Shown here: positions 14,150-26,655 of the stretch, in pieces | How the letters are laid out: each line of letters opens with the position of its first letter | How positions within the stretch are numbered: position 1 is the stretch's first letter | Origin: Dimorphilus gyrociliatus | Taxonomy: Eukaryota; Annelida; Polychaeta; Dinophilidae | Assembly (NCBI GenBank): GCA_904063045.1 | Contig: CAJFCJ010000010.1 | Location: 310,001-374,000, forward strand | Length of the DNA stretch: 64,000 nt | Direction: 5' to 3' | Notes under the pieces: generated by a model | What the model saw: the letters and a program-made list of their open reading frames with translations, nothing else | Databases searched by the model: none | What the model was told of the DNA's origin: nothing | Made by a program: the position numbers and the translations under genes

Positions 14150-14353
14150 AATCACACGATCGTTTGATGTTTATATCTTAATCTTCAGGGTGTCCCATGA
14201 ATATTGATGAGTCACGTGACCATAGCGTCGACCAATAAGTAGCCGTGTGATTTTTCTATCCAGTTTAGTCTGTTAGTTGTCTCCGTGTTGGATGTTTCAC
14301 AGTTATCTGTGCCCTACAACTGAACGGATATTTATTTAGTAAGAATTAAAACA
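14150..14353 (+). promoter_or_regulatory. Promoter / 5' UTR of the C2-DH gene
   Basis: A locally GC-richer stretch directly upstream of the start codon, unlike the flanking desert. It contains the palindrome GTCACGTGAC (14211-14220), overlapping a TGAGTCA-like AP-1 half, and a CCAAT box at 14232-14236 within ACCAATAA. No clear TATA box is seen. The promoter role is inferred from position and motifs. Confidence 0.5.
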
Positions 14354-17300
14354 ATGGATAGAAAGTCGGATATATTTCGAAATAGAGGTAAACTATTTAA
14401 TCAACAAGAGTTTTATTTCTTCCTTCGAAGCTAAAAGATAGGAATAAACCTTTTTTTTATATATGTATACTATACAGTATATAATGTACATAAAGTATAT
14501 ATTTGTTTATTTGTAAATAAATATTTTCTTTTTCTTGACAGGCCAAATTCAAATATCAGTATTTGCCAATTCAGGAATGTTGACAGTGCACAGTAAGTTT
14601 CCCCTAGACGATTCAATTAATTAATTGCCTAAGAAAATTAACGCCAATTTTCATACTGACTTTTGTGATGTCAATTTAAAAACAACTGTTTTCTACAGTT
14701 ATTCAAGCGAAAAATTTTAGCAAAACAGAAAGTATCCAATTTACCTCCATTAGCATCCATTTTCAATCAGAAATGGAGGGTCAGAGTTCAACATCTGTTC
14801 GAACCTCTCAAGTTCAAGGTCATTCACCCTTTTTCGACGAGAAGTTTACATTGTAAGTTGATTACGGAGATAAGTACATATTTGTTAAGCAATCTTTTAA
14901 CATTTCTTAACCTCTTTTGGAAAATAGCGAGTCTGATGGATTTGATAAAAGGAGCCGGCTCATTATATCGGCCTACGTTTCAAATAGCCCCTGGTAAGCA
15001 ATTAATAACTATTATATTCAATTAAAAGTTCAAGTACTTATGACAAACTTCATTTAATCCGTCAATAGCGATATTTACATAATCGGGTGCACTTCATTCA
15101 GCATACGTAATTTCCTCCGAGGAAAAAAGGTAAGATAATCTCTTTGTTCTTGTTTGCTTAAGATGCGTAAGATTAAACTGACAAACGTAGGCGGCGCTCT
15201 AATCACCCTTAATTGCTGCTGCCTCTTGCGTTTTCTCTTCCGAGAGAATTTATGTGTTTGTAATAAATAATGAAAATGGCCCATTTCACGGGTAGCATCT
15301 TCTTTTATCTTATTTCTTTTTTAACGGCTTATAAAGTGGGTCGTCAGTTAAGTATTAATTACATTTGAAATTAATTGAAAAAGTCAGTTTTGTGTATTTT
15401 AATTAAATATTCAAAAGCGAATGGGCGTAAAAATGAAAAATAGATGTTTTTTTAAAAAATACTCTTAGCAGATGACTAAGTTAACAATAGTTCTTCCTGG
15501 GAAAACAAACTACATTTTTGCGACAGATGGCGTAACTACAATAGCGTAAAAATTTTTGTTCATATAATAACTCCATTCAAAGCGACTAATGGTCACCTCG
15601 ACCTCTGCTACTATTATTGAAATTTTGCTCAGCTAGTAATTATTCATTATTGATTGCTTTGGTCCAGCATGAAGGGATACTTTTTACTGACACAACCAAA
15701 CTTGGAAGCATAGAAGTTTTTTTTTAAATACTCATTCATGCGTTAATAAAACCTGTCATTCTAGCTTAAAAAGCATAACTTAAACAACAACAAAAGAAAG
15801 AAAAACATTAAAAAATATACCGTATACAATATGTAAATTGAACCTAGCCTGACCCAAAAATTAACGGAACTCTAAAACGATATAGGTTGTAAAGCGCTTG
15901 GGGTGCATTATAACTCTAATCTAATTGGTCTATTGAATTTTTAAAAGAGGTGAAAAGTTATTAATGAATTATTTTCGAATAATTTCGCCAATAAAATGAA
16001 TAAATTAACACTATAATTCCTTAAATAAATAATTTCTTCTTTGTAACGTAAATAGACAAATAGAAATAAAATTAAATTAGAATTAATTTAAAGTTTTTTC
16101 TTTAAAAAAACAACAAATAACTTAAAAATTTATTGAAAAGGAAAATTTTTTCAATGTTTCACGGTCATTAATAACAAGACCGTTAAGGAGACACATTGAA
16201 GAGATATCTTATCTAAAAATTAACTTAATGTCTGTTTTCCTTTCATTGATCTTAACTTTTAAAATTTAATGCAAACGGCATGTGGAGTTTTGACTTTGGC
16301 TCGTTTTCATCTTTTTTCTTCGAGATTAGGATAGTTAGTTAAATGGGAAGTTAATTTTTTAAAAATTTCTTTTTAATTAGCTTTTAGAGAGAATTTTATC
16401 TAGAAAAATTCTATTTGATGTTTATCAATTATCAATCTTCCTATCTTCATTTTTATTATTCTTTTTTTACATTTCTTGTCTTATTTCGTTCTTTAAGCAA
16501 CTAATTAGTTAATTAACTAATTTGTTTACTTACTGACGCCTTTATTAATTAATTAGACGCTTAAGTATTGGCTTTATGATTCAAAGGGGAAAAAAAACCT
16601 CTAACTTGGCAAGTGTGATTAATGATTAGCTTAAAGAGAAATTTTACGCGTGTCGTCTATGCGTTAAAACAACATGACGCAACTTTTATGTTTCCTTTGT
16701 AATAAAGACAATGATCTATGACTTGTATTAATTTACTTTTAAATACTATTCAAACAGGTTATCAATGAATGGTATTATCTTTTACCGAGAAAACTTGGAC
16801 TAAGAAAACACCTGAAGTCTAGACAAGAAGTGGTGCCACCTACTTCTACGAAAGACTTTGCCGATAGATCTATGACAACGTCAAGCAAATTGGATTCTGC
16901 TTTTTGTTCTTCACCCAGCTTGTATCATAATAATTCTATAGATTACAGAAGCCATAGGGCAACTCCTTCAGGCTGTTCAGCGGGAGAAAACAACTGGGAT
17001 TTTGTTAACTCGGATGACGAATCGGACAAAGAAAATAGAATTATTAGTCCTATAGTAGAGAGGGAAAGATTTCTAGATAAAAGGTTACTTAGCCCTATCG
17101 GGTTATTTGTACCTCCCACACCATCAATAGAAAGTTACTCAAGGGTTGGACCAGTTGGTCGTCTTGTCAATCACGAACTACATTTCTTCAAGAAAATACA
17201 GCAAGGGAAATTACACTACTCTGCTCCTTTGAGACATATGATCTTGAAAAATGAACAACATTCGTCGTTATTTTTAAACATAGAGAAATTGGGTCAATTA

Positions 17301-17801
17301 TCGAACTTTGTCTATAACCAAATGAAAGATCTTACTTGCGATTCAAGTTCAATTTCCGAAATTGCCAGAATCTATAGCAACTGCAGTAAAACCTTGAAAG
17401 AAGGTTACGAATTCTATTTAAAGAATATTTCGTCATCTTTAAACATTTATTCGAAATTGAGTAAGAAAAGGATATTCAAAGAGTTTCTTGCCGTAAGTAT
17501 GCCTTTATTCTATTATTAACAATGGTATATATGTATATAAAAGAAAACAAACAGTCTAATTTATTTATTTCTTCCCTCTTAGGAACATAATAGAAAAGAA
17601 TTCACTTTGTTAGAATACATCCAACTACCTGGAATGCATTTACGCCATCTCGTGGACAATTTTGAAAATATTCTACAAATAACACCCAGAAGCAATGACG
17701 GACTCGATAACATTTCATCCATAAAAATTGTTTTGTTTGACATTCTTGAAACGCATGCGATAAGGATAAATACTGATTCAGACGAGAATAAAATATCTTA
17801 A
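14354..17801 (+). CDS. C2 and RhoGEF (DH) domain protein
   Basis: Seven exons: 14354-14387, 14542-14592, 14699-14852, 14928-14993, 15069-15129, 16758-17492 and 17583-17801, giving 439 residues with every phase consistent. Residues about 12-130 form a C2 domain (GQIQISVFANSGMLTVHI at its start, INEWYYLLPRK at its end), resembling RGS3-type C2 domains. A polar Ser-rich linker follows. Residues about 255-435 look like a Dbl-homology domain (LFLNIEKLGQLSNF; KRIFKEFLAEHNRKEFTLL; an altered helix 8, LEYIQLPGMHLRHLVDN). A DH domain normally exchanges nucleotide on Rho GTPases. Here it is divergent and the protein stops without the usual PH domain, so activity is uncertain. Intron 5 is 1.6 kb, far longer than the others. 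I cannot name an orthologue. Confidence 0.8.
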
Positions 17802-20800
17802 TTAAAAACCATATTTTGTTACATTTTTTCTTGATAAAGGACGGAAAAGAAGGGAAAAACAAAGTTTTTCTTAGTCATTAAATATTATAGACGATAGTTA
17901 ACTCTCTGGAACGAAAAGATATAGGCGGATACGGATAAAAACATGAAATTATCATTAGTCTTTTTCTATCTTCCCTCTTCCTTTGATAGAAACACTATCC
18001 AGACATTCAATTTCCCCTTTATTCTCTAACATTCCACAACAGCTGGAAAATGTATAGCTACTATATCTTTTCATCAATCTTTAACAAAATAACGGAATAT
18101 ATTACATAACAGAAAATAAACGAGTGTTAACGTATTAGAAAATATACAACTATGTAAAAACCTTGTTTTGAACAAAGTTGACAAACTGTTTCTTTTATTC
18201 GTTTTGTTATTTTGTTTTTAGTTTGTTTACATGAATAGTGATGTTATCGTTTTCTTTCTTCTACCGTTAAGTTAAATCAATCTTGATCGTGCTAATTAAT
18301 AGTTTGGCGAGTACTATACAACCTTGAGTAGCGTAAGAATGTTTAAAAAAACTCTAACTAAATGGTATTTACTCTTATCGTAAACAAAGTTAAGCTCTAA
18401 ATAATGCGTTCGAGAGGGTTTTTTTGCCTTTTTATTTACTTTTAAGACGCTTTAGAAGTCATTGTTACTAAGAGGGGAAATAAAAAGGAAGGCAACGGGG
18501 AAAGAGAAAAAGAACAAGTTTGCGCAGAATATTAAATAGAAACCATACATTAAAAAACAGAAATTTGTTTCTTATTATAAGAAAATAAGAAAACGTAAGA
18601 AAATCTGAATGCTTTAACTTACGAGTTGATAACGTAAAAAGTTTTCGTTATGCTGATGGATAAATAGCCCGAATACATAATATTTTATGCTAACCCTATT
18701 AATAGCAGATGTTTAAAAGTGTTAAAAAACAAAATCTCTCTTTCGTCTAGCTATCTTCCCTTCTCTCTCTCTTTCTCTCTTTTTTTAAACATAATTAGTA
18801 GTCAGGCTAAGTAAGAAAAAGAAAGGTTTATTACCTTACTGTCAACAATAAGATACTCATGAGAATTCTTTGAAATCTTAGATAAAGTTAATTTAGCTTG
18901 TTTGTTTTCCTTGTTACATGTAGATAAAAATTTCCGCTCTTGTTTTTTTACCTTGTTTTGAGAGCTTTGTTGTTTTCATCCAACCCACCTCTCCTATCAT
19001 TTACAATAAGAGGTAGGAGATAACGAAGGAAGAAAAGAAAGGGGGTAGATTAATTACTTTCGGGATGGAAAAACTTTTTTTTTATTAAAAAAAAAATGAC
19101 TAGAAATAACAATCTTATTTTTTAAAAATTCTATTTATTTATCCTAACGAAAAGAAAGAGAAATGTTTACGTTATCTTAAGAGGAAAATCAATTATATAA
19201 TGTACAGTACGAGTGTTTATATACTTTACTCTTGCGTTTGAACTATATCGTACATTAGAATGGCCAGCAGAGCGCTTTAGGGTGTTAGAGGATCCTTAGG
19301 AGGTAATAATTAGGAGTTTAACCGCTAAAATTACTTTTCATTATTAAGGAATAGCTGAAGTAACTTTCATAAAAAAATCCTCTATAGGGATGATATTGAT
19401 CTAACTTTCCTCTTTAATTATCAATAATTACATGTTCTTATACGTCTTTTCTCTGTTTCTCGCCTTATTATATATTCTTCTTTAATTATATGTTAGATAG
19501 CGTTAATTCTTCTCATTCACTCTTCTATATACTTCCATTATAGATATTGTTACTATTGCAAAGTTTAGATTATTATTACATATGACACAGCGTGAATCAT
19601 GTTCAAAAGCCTCTTTTTTTTTAATACTCATTTTGTTACTTTACTCTTTACAATGGAAAGCTTGTCTATTAAATTTCTTATGTAATTTTCTTAAGAAGGA
19701 GATTAAACATCCTCGAAAAAAAATTCTTAAACATTACATGTTCACTTTATTTCTCTCGTTCTCTCATTTTCTCTTTATCGTTATCTTTATCTTTCTCTTC
19801 CATTATCGACTTCTGTTTTTTCTCGTTTTTATATTAATTTCTCGCTCAAAGAGGACTTTTGGGCAAAGCCTTTTTTCCCGACAAGTATCTTCCGTTACCG
19901 ATAGATGGCAACCGTGTACGAGTAACTCGATATCTTCGAAAATCTGTGACATTATTATGTAATAGATATTGGGTATTATATTTTTATCTTTAACGCTACG
20001 AAAATCAATTTATTGTAAAGATTTAGAAGATAGCACATTTTTTCAATTAATTGAAAGAATGACACCGTTATTCCCGAAGAGATACTCCTGCTAAGAAACT
20101 CATTTAGTTTAAACTTAAGCGTTTAGCTCTTTTCAATCCTTTCAAGTTCATTCTTTCGATCCCCTTAGCGTTCAATCATTTCCTTTACTTTTCGAAATCC
20201 CATATAGAATATGGATTTTTTTTTTTCATAAGAATAAGTACTCAAGTTGCTTATTTCCAGCTATGCGACCGGCTTAAGAGCTAGGCGATTATCACTTAAG
20301 TGTGATTAAAAATATTACATATTTGAAATATTGTCAGGAATGGCAGTTAGCACTAGTATATTTAGGAGTTTGTTTCAAATAGACCATTATAAATTTCCTT
20401 TTTGAAATAGTAGCCTTGTTAAAAACTGTCAATCTTAATGAACGTAATTAAATATTTCCCCAAATCCGAAAGATGTCGCATAGAACATTTTGGTTCGTCG
20501 ATATTTACGCCACCTATGTTTATGCGATTCATCGCCGCCAGAGGGAATATATAGTAAGGTTGGACGAGAAAAGAAGGGGTTACGCGACTGGGGGGGTAGT
20601 GGATGCTAGATGCAGGAGGGGGGTAAGGAATGGGTTATTCAAGCAATGTGTGATGAATTTTTAAAGCCCAAGGTGTAGTTCGATGATGTAATAAATTGTT
20701 CTTCTTACAAAATATTTCTTTCATGTTTGCTTTGTACTAAACAGTATTACAAAGGTAGAAGAAGACAGGCGTTGAATTGCATAATTTATAATATTGACCA

Positions 20801-21171
20801 AAGTCAATATATTAATGAATTGGAAATAAAAAAAAGGGGGCGGATCAATCTTCCACACTTGTTAGGTGAAAACAAATAGATAAAGAGGCTCTAACACAAA
20901 AGTGATCTTTATAGACGTCATGCAAACACTCTCAGATTTCTATCTTCAACAATATTTGTATTAGTTTTCTTTCTTTTTATCATTCAACAACAGAAAAATG
21001 TTCAAAGCGGATTGAAAAAAAATTAAACTACCTATAGACGGCGACACAGTTGTCGTGTTTTAATGATTTTTATAAGCGTACCTAATCTAGCGCCTCTTAA
21101 CAATAGACGTCTGTAATGGTTTTCAAATACGTGTTTGTGAATAATTTACTTTTTCACACGCTCTTTCATAT

Positions 21172-21176
<5 letters not shown>

Positions 21177-21203
<27 letters not shown>

Positions 21204-21224
21204 CTGTATATATATATATATTTC
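21177..21224. repeat. (TA)n microsatellite with internal ACTGT
   Basis: Two TA runs separated by a short ACTGT interruption, giving a near-palindromic block. The same TA-ACTGT-TA arrangement recurs near 36431-36460. Confidence 0.85.
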
Positions 21225-21687
21225 TTCTCCCCGTACAATCCCTATTCAGTTCTTTCTACTTTTCTTCAATTGAAAAATTAATTTACCTTTTAAAAATATT
21301 ATTACAAGGTTTTTAACAATAAAATTTCAATGAAAAATCTTTCAAATCAATTCATTTTACTTTCTCTTTGACTCATTCTTCAATGTCAATTCTCTCTTCA
21401 ACCTACATACGATAGAAGGTGTTAATACTGTAAATTAATTAATCAAGTAATTTATCCTCCCTTTTCTCATTGTTTACCCTGTTAAATTATATAATCAATA
21501 TATAATTATAGACGGAGAGAATTGAATTCTATTATTTTACAAATAATCCAATGAATTTAGAGAAAATAGCTATAAATTAGAGATATATTCAGATTATTCT
21601 ACGGCACGATTTTGTAGTTTTTTCGCACAATCTTTAAATTATTTTTTAATTTTACGACAGCAATTAATATATATTAACTATCGTTCA

Positions 21688-21701
21688 GTAGCCATAGCAA
21701 C
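21688..21701. promoter_or_regulatory. RFX X-box
   Basis: GTAGCCATAGCAAC fits the RFX consensus GTNRCC-N2-RGYAAC at every position. In animals RFX sites mark promoters of ciliary genes. I found no ciliary gene beside it, so the target is unknown. A nearby block, 21700-21890, is less AT-rich than its surroundings. Confidence 0.5.
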
Positions 21702-22664
21702 CAGTCAATGATTGTAGAGCAAGCAGCCGCCGTTGATTTATACGCTCGACCAATTTACATTTAAATAGAGGCACGCAGAGGTGCAAAAACCTATAGATAA
21801 TTATAAATCAACGAAGGAAAACGGTCGCAGGTGCGTCGATGGCGATTTAAATGCTCGGTGGGGAGTAGAATACTTCACATGTGTTCCTTGTCGCACTTCT
21901 CTTTTTCCATTATGGAACATTTTTTACTTTCACTTTTAATTTGAGCTGTTTTCTAAAAGTGTCTTTGTAACAGAATGAAAAGCACCGAGAAGCTATTACC
22001 TCATTCAAGAAGTGACGCCCAAGTCTTTTATATATAATAAGTTACTCATACAAAAAGAATCATGGTTATCAACTATTCAAGACGAGTCCTTTTTAGAGTT
22101 TTTGTATGTTAAACAAAGACACTCATTTGTCAAATTCTCTCTTGCAATTTTTTTTACGTACCAGATGAACTTGTTTGACGAAAGTATTCCTTCGTACCTG
22201 CTTCTGTCTACAAGTACTTAAAATTGTATACATCGCTTTCATCCCTACTTGTACATCTTACTCCTACGGATGTTACCTTTCACTTGTCGGATCTTTTGTC
22301 TTTGTAATATGTGTAAAAATCCTCATTAAAATCGATTAATTATCAATAATGTCTGTTACTTTGAGTTTAAAAAGAAGCTTTTAGAAAGCGTTATCTATGA
22401 TCTGTCGACAGATTGCTGATCAAAGATAACAATAACATACAAAAATAGTTCATGTAAATGCCGTCAATTTATAAATGTTCTTACCTTTATAATTATATTT
22501 ATCGAATAGCGAGATACGAAACATTTTCAGCATAGTTTTCTGTCATATTCTATAGATTTTTTAATAATAACCTATTATTAATTAAAGTATTAATTAGTGT
22601 AATTTTTAATTAAATATTTGAGCAAGAATGATTTTATGACTTTAAACAGAATTTATTAACGAAA

Positions 22665-22679
22665 GCGCGCGCGAGCGCG
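22665..22679. other. Alternating CG run
   Basis: A GCGCGCGCGAGCGCG block, striking in such AT-rich DNA and able in principle to adopt Z-form. It lies about 120 bases beyond the fj stop codon. No function can be assigned. Confidence 0.4.
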
Positions 22680-22798
22680 TCTAACCCGTAGGTGAGAATG
22701 TCCGCGCAATGCATCAACAATTAGGCAGAGGGTGATACAAAGATATGCACAGTAGATAATTAGTTTTATCAGTCTGATAAGGTAATCTAAACACCGTA

Positions 22799-24140
22799 TT
22801 AAAGCAGATTGCTACAAGACCTCACATGGTCAAGTACATTCTTTATTCTCTCTTTTAACATGATAATATTCTTCTGAGGAAGATATGGCAAGTACTTTTC
22901 GAAAATTGGTTCAATTTTCTTCAACTCCTCTACAAGTAAAGATTCGACATTATGGTGAATATTCTTTAATCTTTCTATAGTTTTCCGTCTGAAGATACAA
23001 GTAGAATTCAGAAGCCGATCGTGTAAATGTTTATACCTGTCAAGAATTCTATAGGAATGTAACAATCCCGATTCATTGTCGAGAAAAATAAGAAAATCTT
23101 GAGCTTTGTATAGATTATGAGCCGAATTAGTTAAAGATTGTTTATTCCATTGTAGATTGTGTAAATTGTTAACAATTCTGTCAACATTTCCAGTAATATA
23201 GTCGAAAATTATCATATCAGTCCATTGAATTAACTCGAGAATTCTCCTCGAATCTTTAATTGTTTTATTGGTTAGAGTAAAATGCTCAGACCTATATTCT
23301 TCAGGTATGTAGGCGGGAGACAGATTTTTTACAAAAGGTGTCAAAATAAGCGGATTCGAGTCCATCCATCTTAGCTCCTTAACCTACATTGAACAATATG
23401 GGAAGAGAAAGAAATAAAATTAAATACAGCAAACATATATATAAGATGATAATAAAAAAGATGAAAAGAGGTTATTTATAGTTGAATTGAATGAAAATAA
23501 AGATAGTGAAGAGTCGGGTAAAATAAACGATTACTCTTCGGCTTGGATTGGCGCAAGTAAGCTGTTAAATAGAATCAGATACCTTCCTTAAAACCTCATT
23601 CATTCAATGAAATTCTCAGTGGACCGTTTAGTGACCCGTAATTCACCCCTACCCATCAATTTACCCAAAGGAATTGATCAACCCAATCGCCTCAAAAATA
23701 CCTATTACTGATGTTATTATCGATAGAAGAGATGGTAATTTAATCTCTACACACGACACTGTAGACTAAAATTTGTAACTGACCTGTTTTTTAACATAAT
23801 CGAAGCGTTTATCGTTTGGAATAGACAAACTAATTGGCAGAATATTATAAATATCCAATAATTTAGATAGCAGATAGGAGAACACTTCGCCTTGCATTAA
23901 ATCAGTATTTAATCTATAGCGAATACAAGCTTTATCGCCATTTTCTAAGGTTGCGAGACGATTTTGCATTCGTCCGCATCCATCTTCTAATTTTATAACA
24001 CTTGAATTTGAGACTTTGTCAGTTTTCCGTTGGATTTTTGAGTACAGTTTTTCACTTTCATCATCCCAATAAATCTTATCAGATAAAGATGATTTAGCAA
24101 AGAGTAACGTTATTATTAGCAGCAAAGTTATCGGCTGCAT
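22799..24140 (-). CDS. fj: Four-jointed / FJX1 secreted kinase
   Basis: Two exons on the minus strand, 24140-23784 and 23383-22799, joined in phase 0 to give 313 residues. Four-jointed is a Golgi/secreted Ser/Thr kinase that phosphorylates cadherin repeats of Fat and Dachsous, tuning planar polarity and growth. The N-terminus is hydrophobic (MQPITLLLIITLLFAKSSLS), fitting a signal peptide or anchor. Family marks are LEDGCGRMQNRLA, MQGEVFSYLLSKLL, ELIQWTDMIIFDYITGN, NLQWNK and FLDNESGLLHSYRILDRY. The acidic DNE triplet (residues about 221-223) matches the motif known to be needed for Fj kinase activity. FRRKTIERL and the C-terminal helical region also match. It is shorter than the human (about 437) or fly (583) protein, chiefly at the N-terminal stem. 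The 400-bp intron holds no coding signal. Confidence 0.9.
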
Positions 24141-25112
24141 CGTAATTAAATGATGTGACGCTTTTTAATTTCAATTCTTTTCTTGGGTTCTAAAACAGCA
24201 TCCAATTCTTCATCTTGTCAGTTTCGTTTCTATCATTTTTACTCTACTGTTTGCAAAAGAAATAAATAAAAATTAAGATAATGTTCATATAAAACAAGGG
24301 AGAAATTGATTTGTAGAAATTATGGAGATGATAAAACGTAAATCCGTTAAATAAGGGTATAAGAAGTAACGTACCTTGGGAGAGATTTTATCTATAAGCC
24401 CCCTTGGTAAGCAATTGGTTTATGGAGAAAGTAGCGTTCCTTATCTTTTCTTGCAATCAAATCCAACAAAAAAAAAGGAAAAAACTGCTCGGGTGCTGTG
24501 AACGAAACGTGTCGCGACGTTAATCGACAGCGACAACTCGTGCGGTGAGCTATATTCGTACAATACGTTGCCGAAGTGTGAAAGCCCAACGTTCATTGGA
24601 CGGCCAAAGTGAGACTCATGAATATTAATTGTTAACATCGTAATTATTGCCGGCGTTCTCAACGGGGGGGCAGGTTCCTTCTTCTATGTCCTTTGTGTTT
24701 TTACCATATTAGTAATATAAGGAATATATACAAATAATAAAAATTTACGTGGTTTTACATTTCTAAAGGAAAAACAGTCTAGCTAGCGTCAAATTAAATT
24801 GTAATTTTCAGTTTCCGACATGTAATTTTCTCTGAAAGTTGCTCTCCATGGCGTTGGAATAATAAAGGTATATAGGCTTAGAAATTTTTCAACGACTATT
24901 CAACGCCACAACGGGGTGTCGTATTCGATTTGTGAATGTCTGCTGAACTTTGTATAAGCTTGTTTATTTATTTGTCTTGGTTTATTTATCTCTACTATAT
25001 AGTATATTTTACAGATTACATTTCTTTTTTATTATTATTAAGTCTATCTTTTCAAGACATTCAATCAATCAATTTCATTCCTTTCCTCCCCCCTCTTCTA
25101 CCTACCTATCTA

Positions 25113-25148
<36 letters not shown>

Positions 25149-25638
25149 TATATATATCTTTATATGTCTTAACCAACTTTTCACTTTATCCCTATCCCCA
25201 TTCCTTTACTCTAATTAATATCTTTATAAGTTATTGATTTTTCCCATTCCTTTCTAAATTAATTATCATGTAAGTTCTATTAAGATCTTATTAAACATAA
25301 GCTCACTGTACAATATTCTTCCATAATATAATATAATAAGGTGTGAAATTTGTCAAAAGAGGGGTTGGGGTGTGGGAGTGAATAGGAAGGCTAAGTAGGT
25401 CTTTATTGAATAGTTTTTGCTGATGCACAAATTGTCTAAAGATATCATATCTACAACATTTTAACAGAGAGAGTATTGTAGATGCACCGCTTCTATTGCA
25501 GTACTACTACTACTAATGCAGATGCAAACTATAAACCTACAAACTAGCCGTAAAGTGTAACCCGAAACCACCTACCAGCAGTCTAAAAGTAGAACTGTTT
25601 CGGACCAGCATTTAGTCGAGAATTTTTGAGCGAAGGAG
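24141..25638. other. Divergent intergenic region between fj and the Zasp-like gene
   Basis: Upstream DNA for both genes, which point away from each other. The stretch 24480-24680 is less AT-rich and probably holds the fj promoter. A TA microsatellite lies at 25112-25146. The last 200 bases before 25639 are less AT-rich and probably 5' UTR. No gene seen. Confidence 0.5.
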
Positions 25639-26655
25639 ATGGCTAGCGGTCAAGTAATACAAGTCCGCCTGAGACGTAATGATACATCACAAGTTTGGGG
25701 ATTTAGAATGAAAGGAGGAGCTGAGAATGGGATGCCTTTGTTCATTGAACACGTTGCTCCTAACGGTAGAGGTGGTAAGGCTGGTTTATCAGCTGGTGAC
25801 GTGATTCTTTCAATTTGCAATGTTCCGGCGCAACATATGACACATATGCAGGCCAAACAGGAGATGCTTAGAGCCGGAAACGAATTGGATTTTGTCGTTG
25901 CCAAGTAAGCGAAGGAGATATTTTCTCTTTCCTTTCAATAATTTTCCATATTTTTCTATATTAATATATAAATAAAAAAGATGATTAAGGACCAATTTTT
26001 TTTCCTTATGAATCATACGCTGTATTTAGTAACATTGCTAATATTTCTTTTTTCCAATAGAGGTGCAATGAGTCAAGCTGGATCGGCTGCAGCCCAGGCG
26101 CAAGAACCTGAACAACGTGTGGAAATTGTAGAAGAATCTCATATTAAACTTGGAGGGCCGACTTTCAAAAATATTAAACCAAAAACCTATCAAATCTTGG
26201 AAGAAGAGATGCAATCTGGAAGAATGGTGAGAAAATCACCACCGGTCGAAGGTTTTTATTTTTCTAGATCAGCCATAAATTTATTTCTATCAAAACATGT
26301 AGGCTTAATTAGTGCCAACCTTAGTATAAACTTGAAAAGTTCTCTCGTCAATAGGCCGATAAATAGGTATAAACTAGTAACTTATCGTAGTATTAGATTG
26401 TTTATTTATACAATTGTTTAGCTATAAAACTAAACAAAAGATAAAACCCCATAAGCTACTTTTGTTAAAGGATCAATCAAGCATAAAATATTTCTTATTC
26501 TATCTTTCGATTACGAAAATAACTTATTTTTTTTTTATTTGTTTTAAACAGGACAAAGGCCTGCGTCGATATTTGATAGGAAAAAGGAAGAAAGATCCGA
26601 CTATCTTAATGCTAAAGGAAAGTCTATTCAAAGAGCTTTTGGTGAAAGGCATTAG
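25639..26655 (+). CDS. PDZ protein of the Zasp / ALP type, no LIM domain
   Basis: Exons 25639-25904, 26061-26251 and 26552-26655 give 186 residues; the phases force the joins GCCAA/AGGT and GAAG/GACAA. Residues 1-88 form a PDZ domain of the ALP/Enigma type (WGFRMKGG at the binding loop, APNGRGGKAGLSAGDVIL, MTHMQAKQEM). The linker contains FKNIKPKTYQILEEEM. The tail IFDRKKEERSDYL and GKSIQRAFGE resembles the region after the PDZ in Zasp-like proteins. Such proteins sit at Z-discs and actin attachment sites and bind alpha-actinin through the PDZ. There is no LIM domain, as in short Zasp isoforms. Longer isoforms with other downstream exons are possible but none is visible before the convergent NLR gene. 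Confidence 0.85.

Larger units (their letters stand above)
17802..22798. other. Gene-free interval between the C2-DH gene and four-jointed
   Basis: No supported gene on either strand. Candidate frames (19582-19962, 20473-20664, 22012-22221) lack domains and splice partners. The stretch contains a T/A inverted homopolymer (about 19075-19096), a TA microsatellite (21177-21224), a perfect RFX X-box (21688-21701) and a CG-rich run (22665-22679). The first few hundred bases probably include the C2-DH 3' UTR and the last few the fj 3' UTR. Confidence 0.5.

Noticed and set aside
19582-19962. 126-codon hydrophobic frame
   Set aside because: Leu/Phe/Ile-rich because of T-rich DNA; no domain and no conserved pattern.
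20473-20664. 63-codon Arg-rich frame in a less AT-rich patch
   Set aside because: Composition differs from its surroundings, but no motif, splice signal or neighbour supports a gene.
22012-22221. 69-codon frame near the X-box
   Set aside because: No ATG at its start, no domain, and the preceding acceptor-like site leads into a 20-codon dead end.
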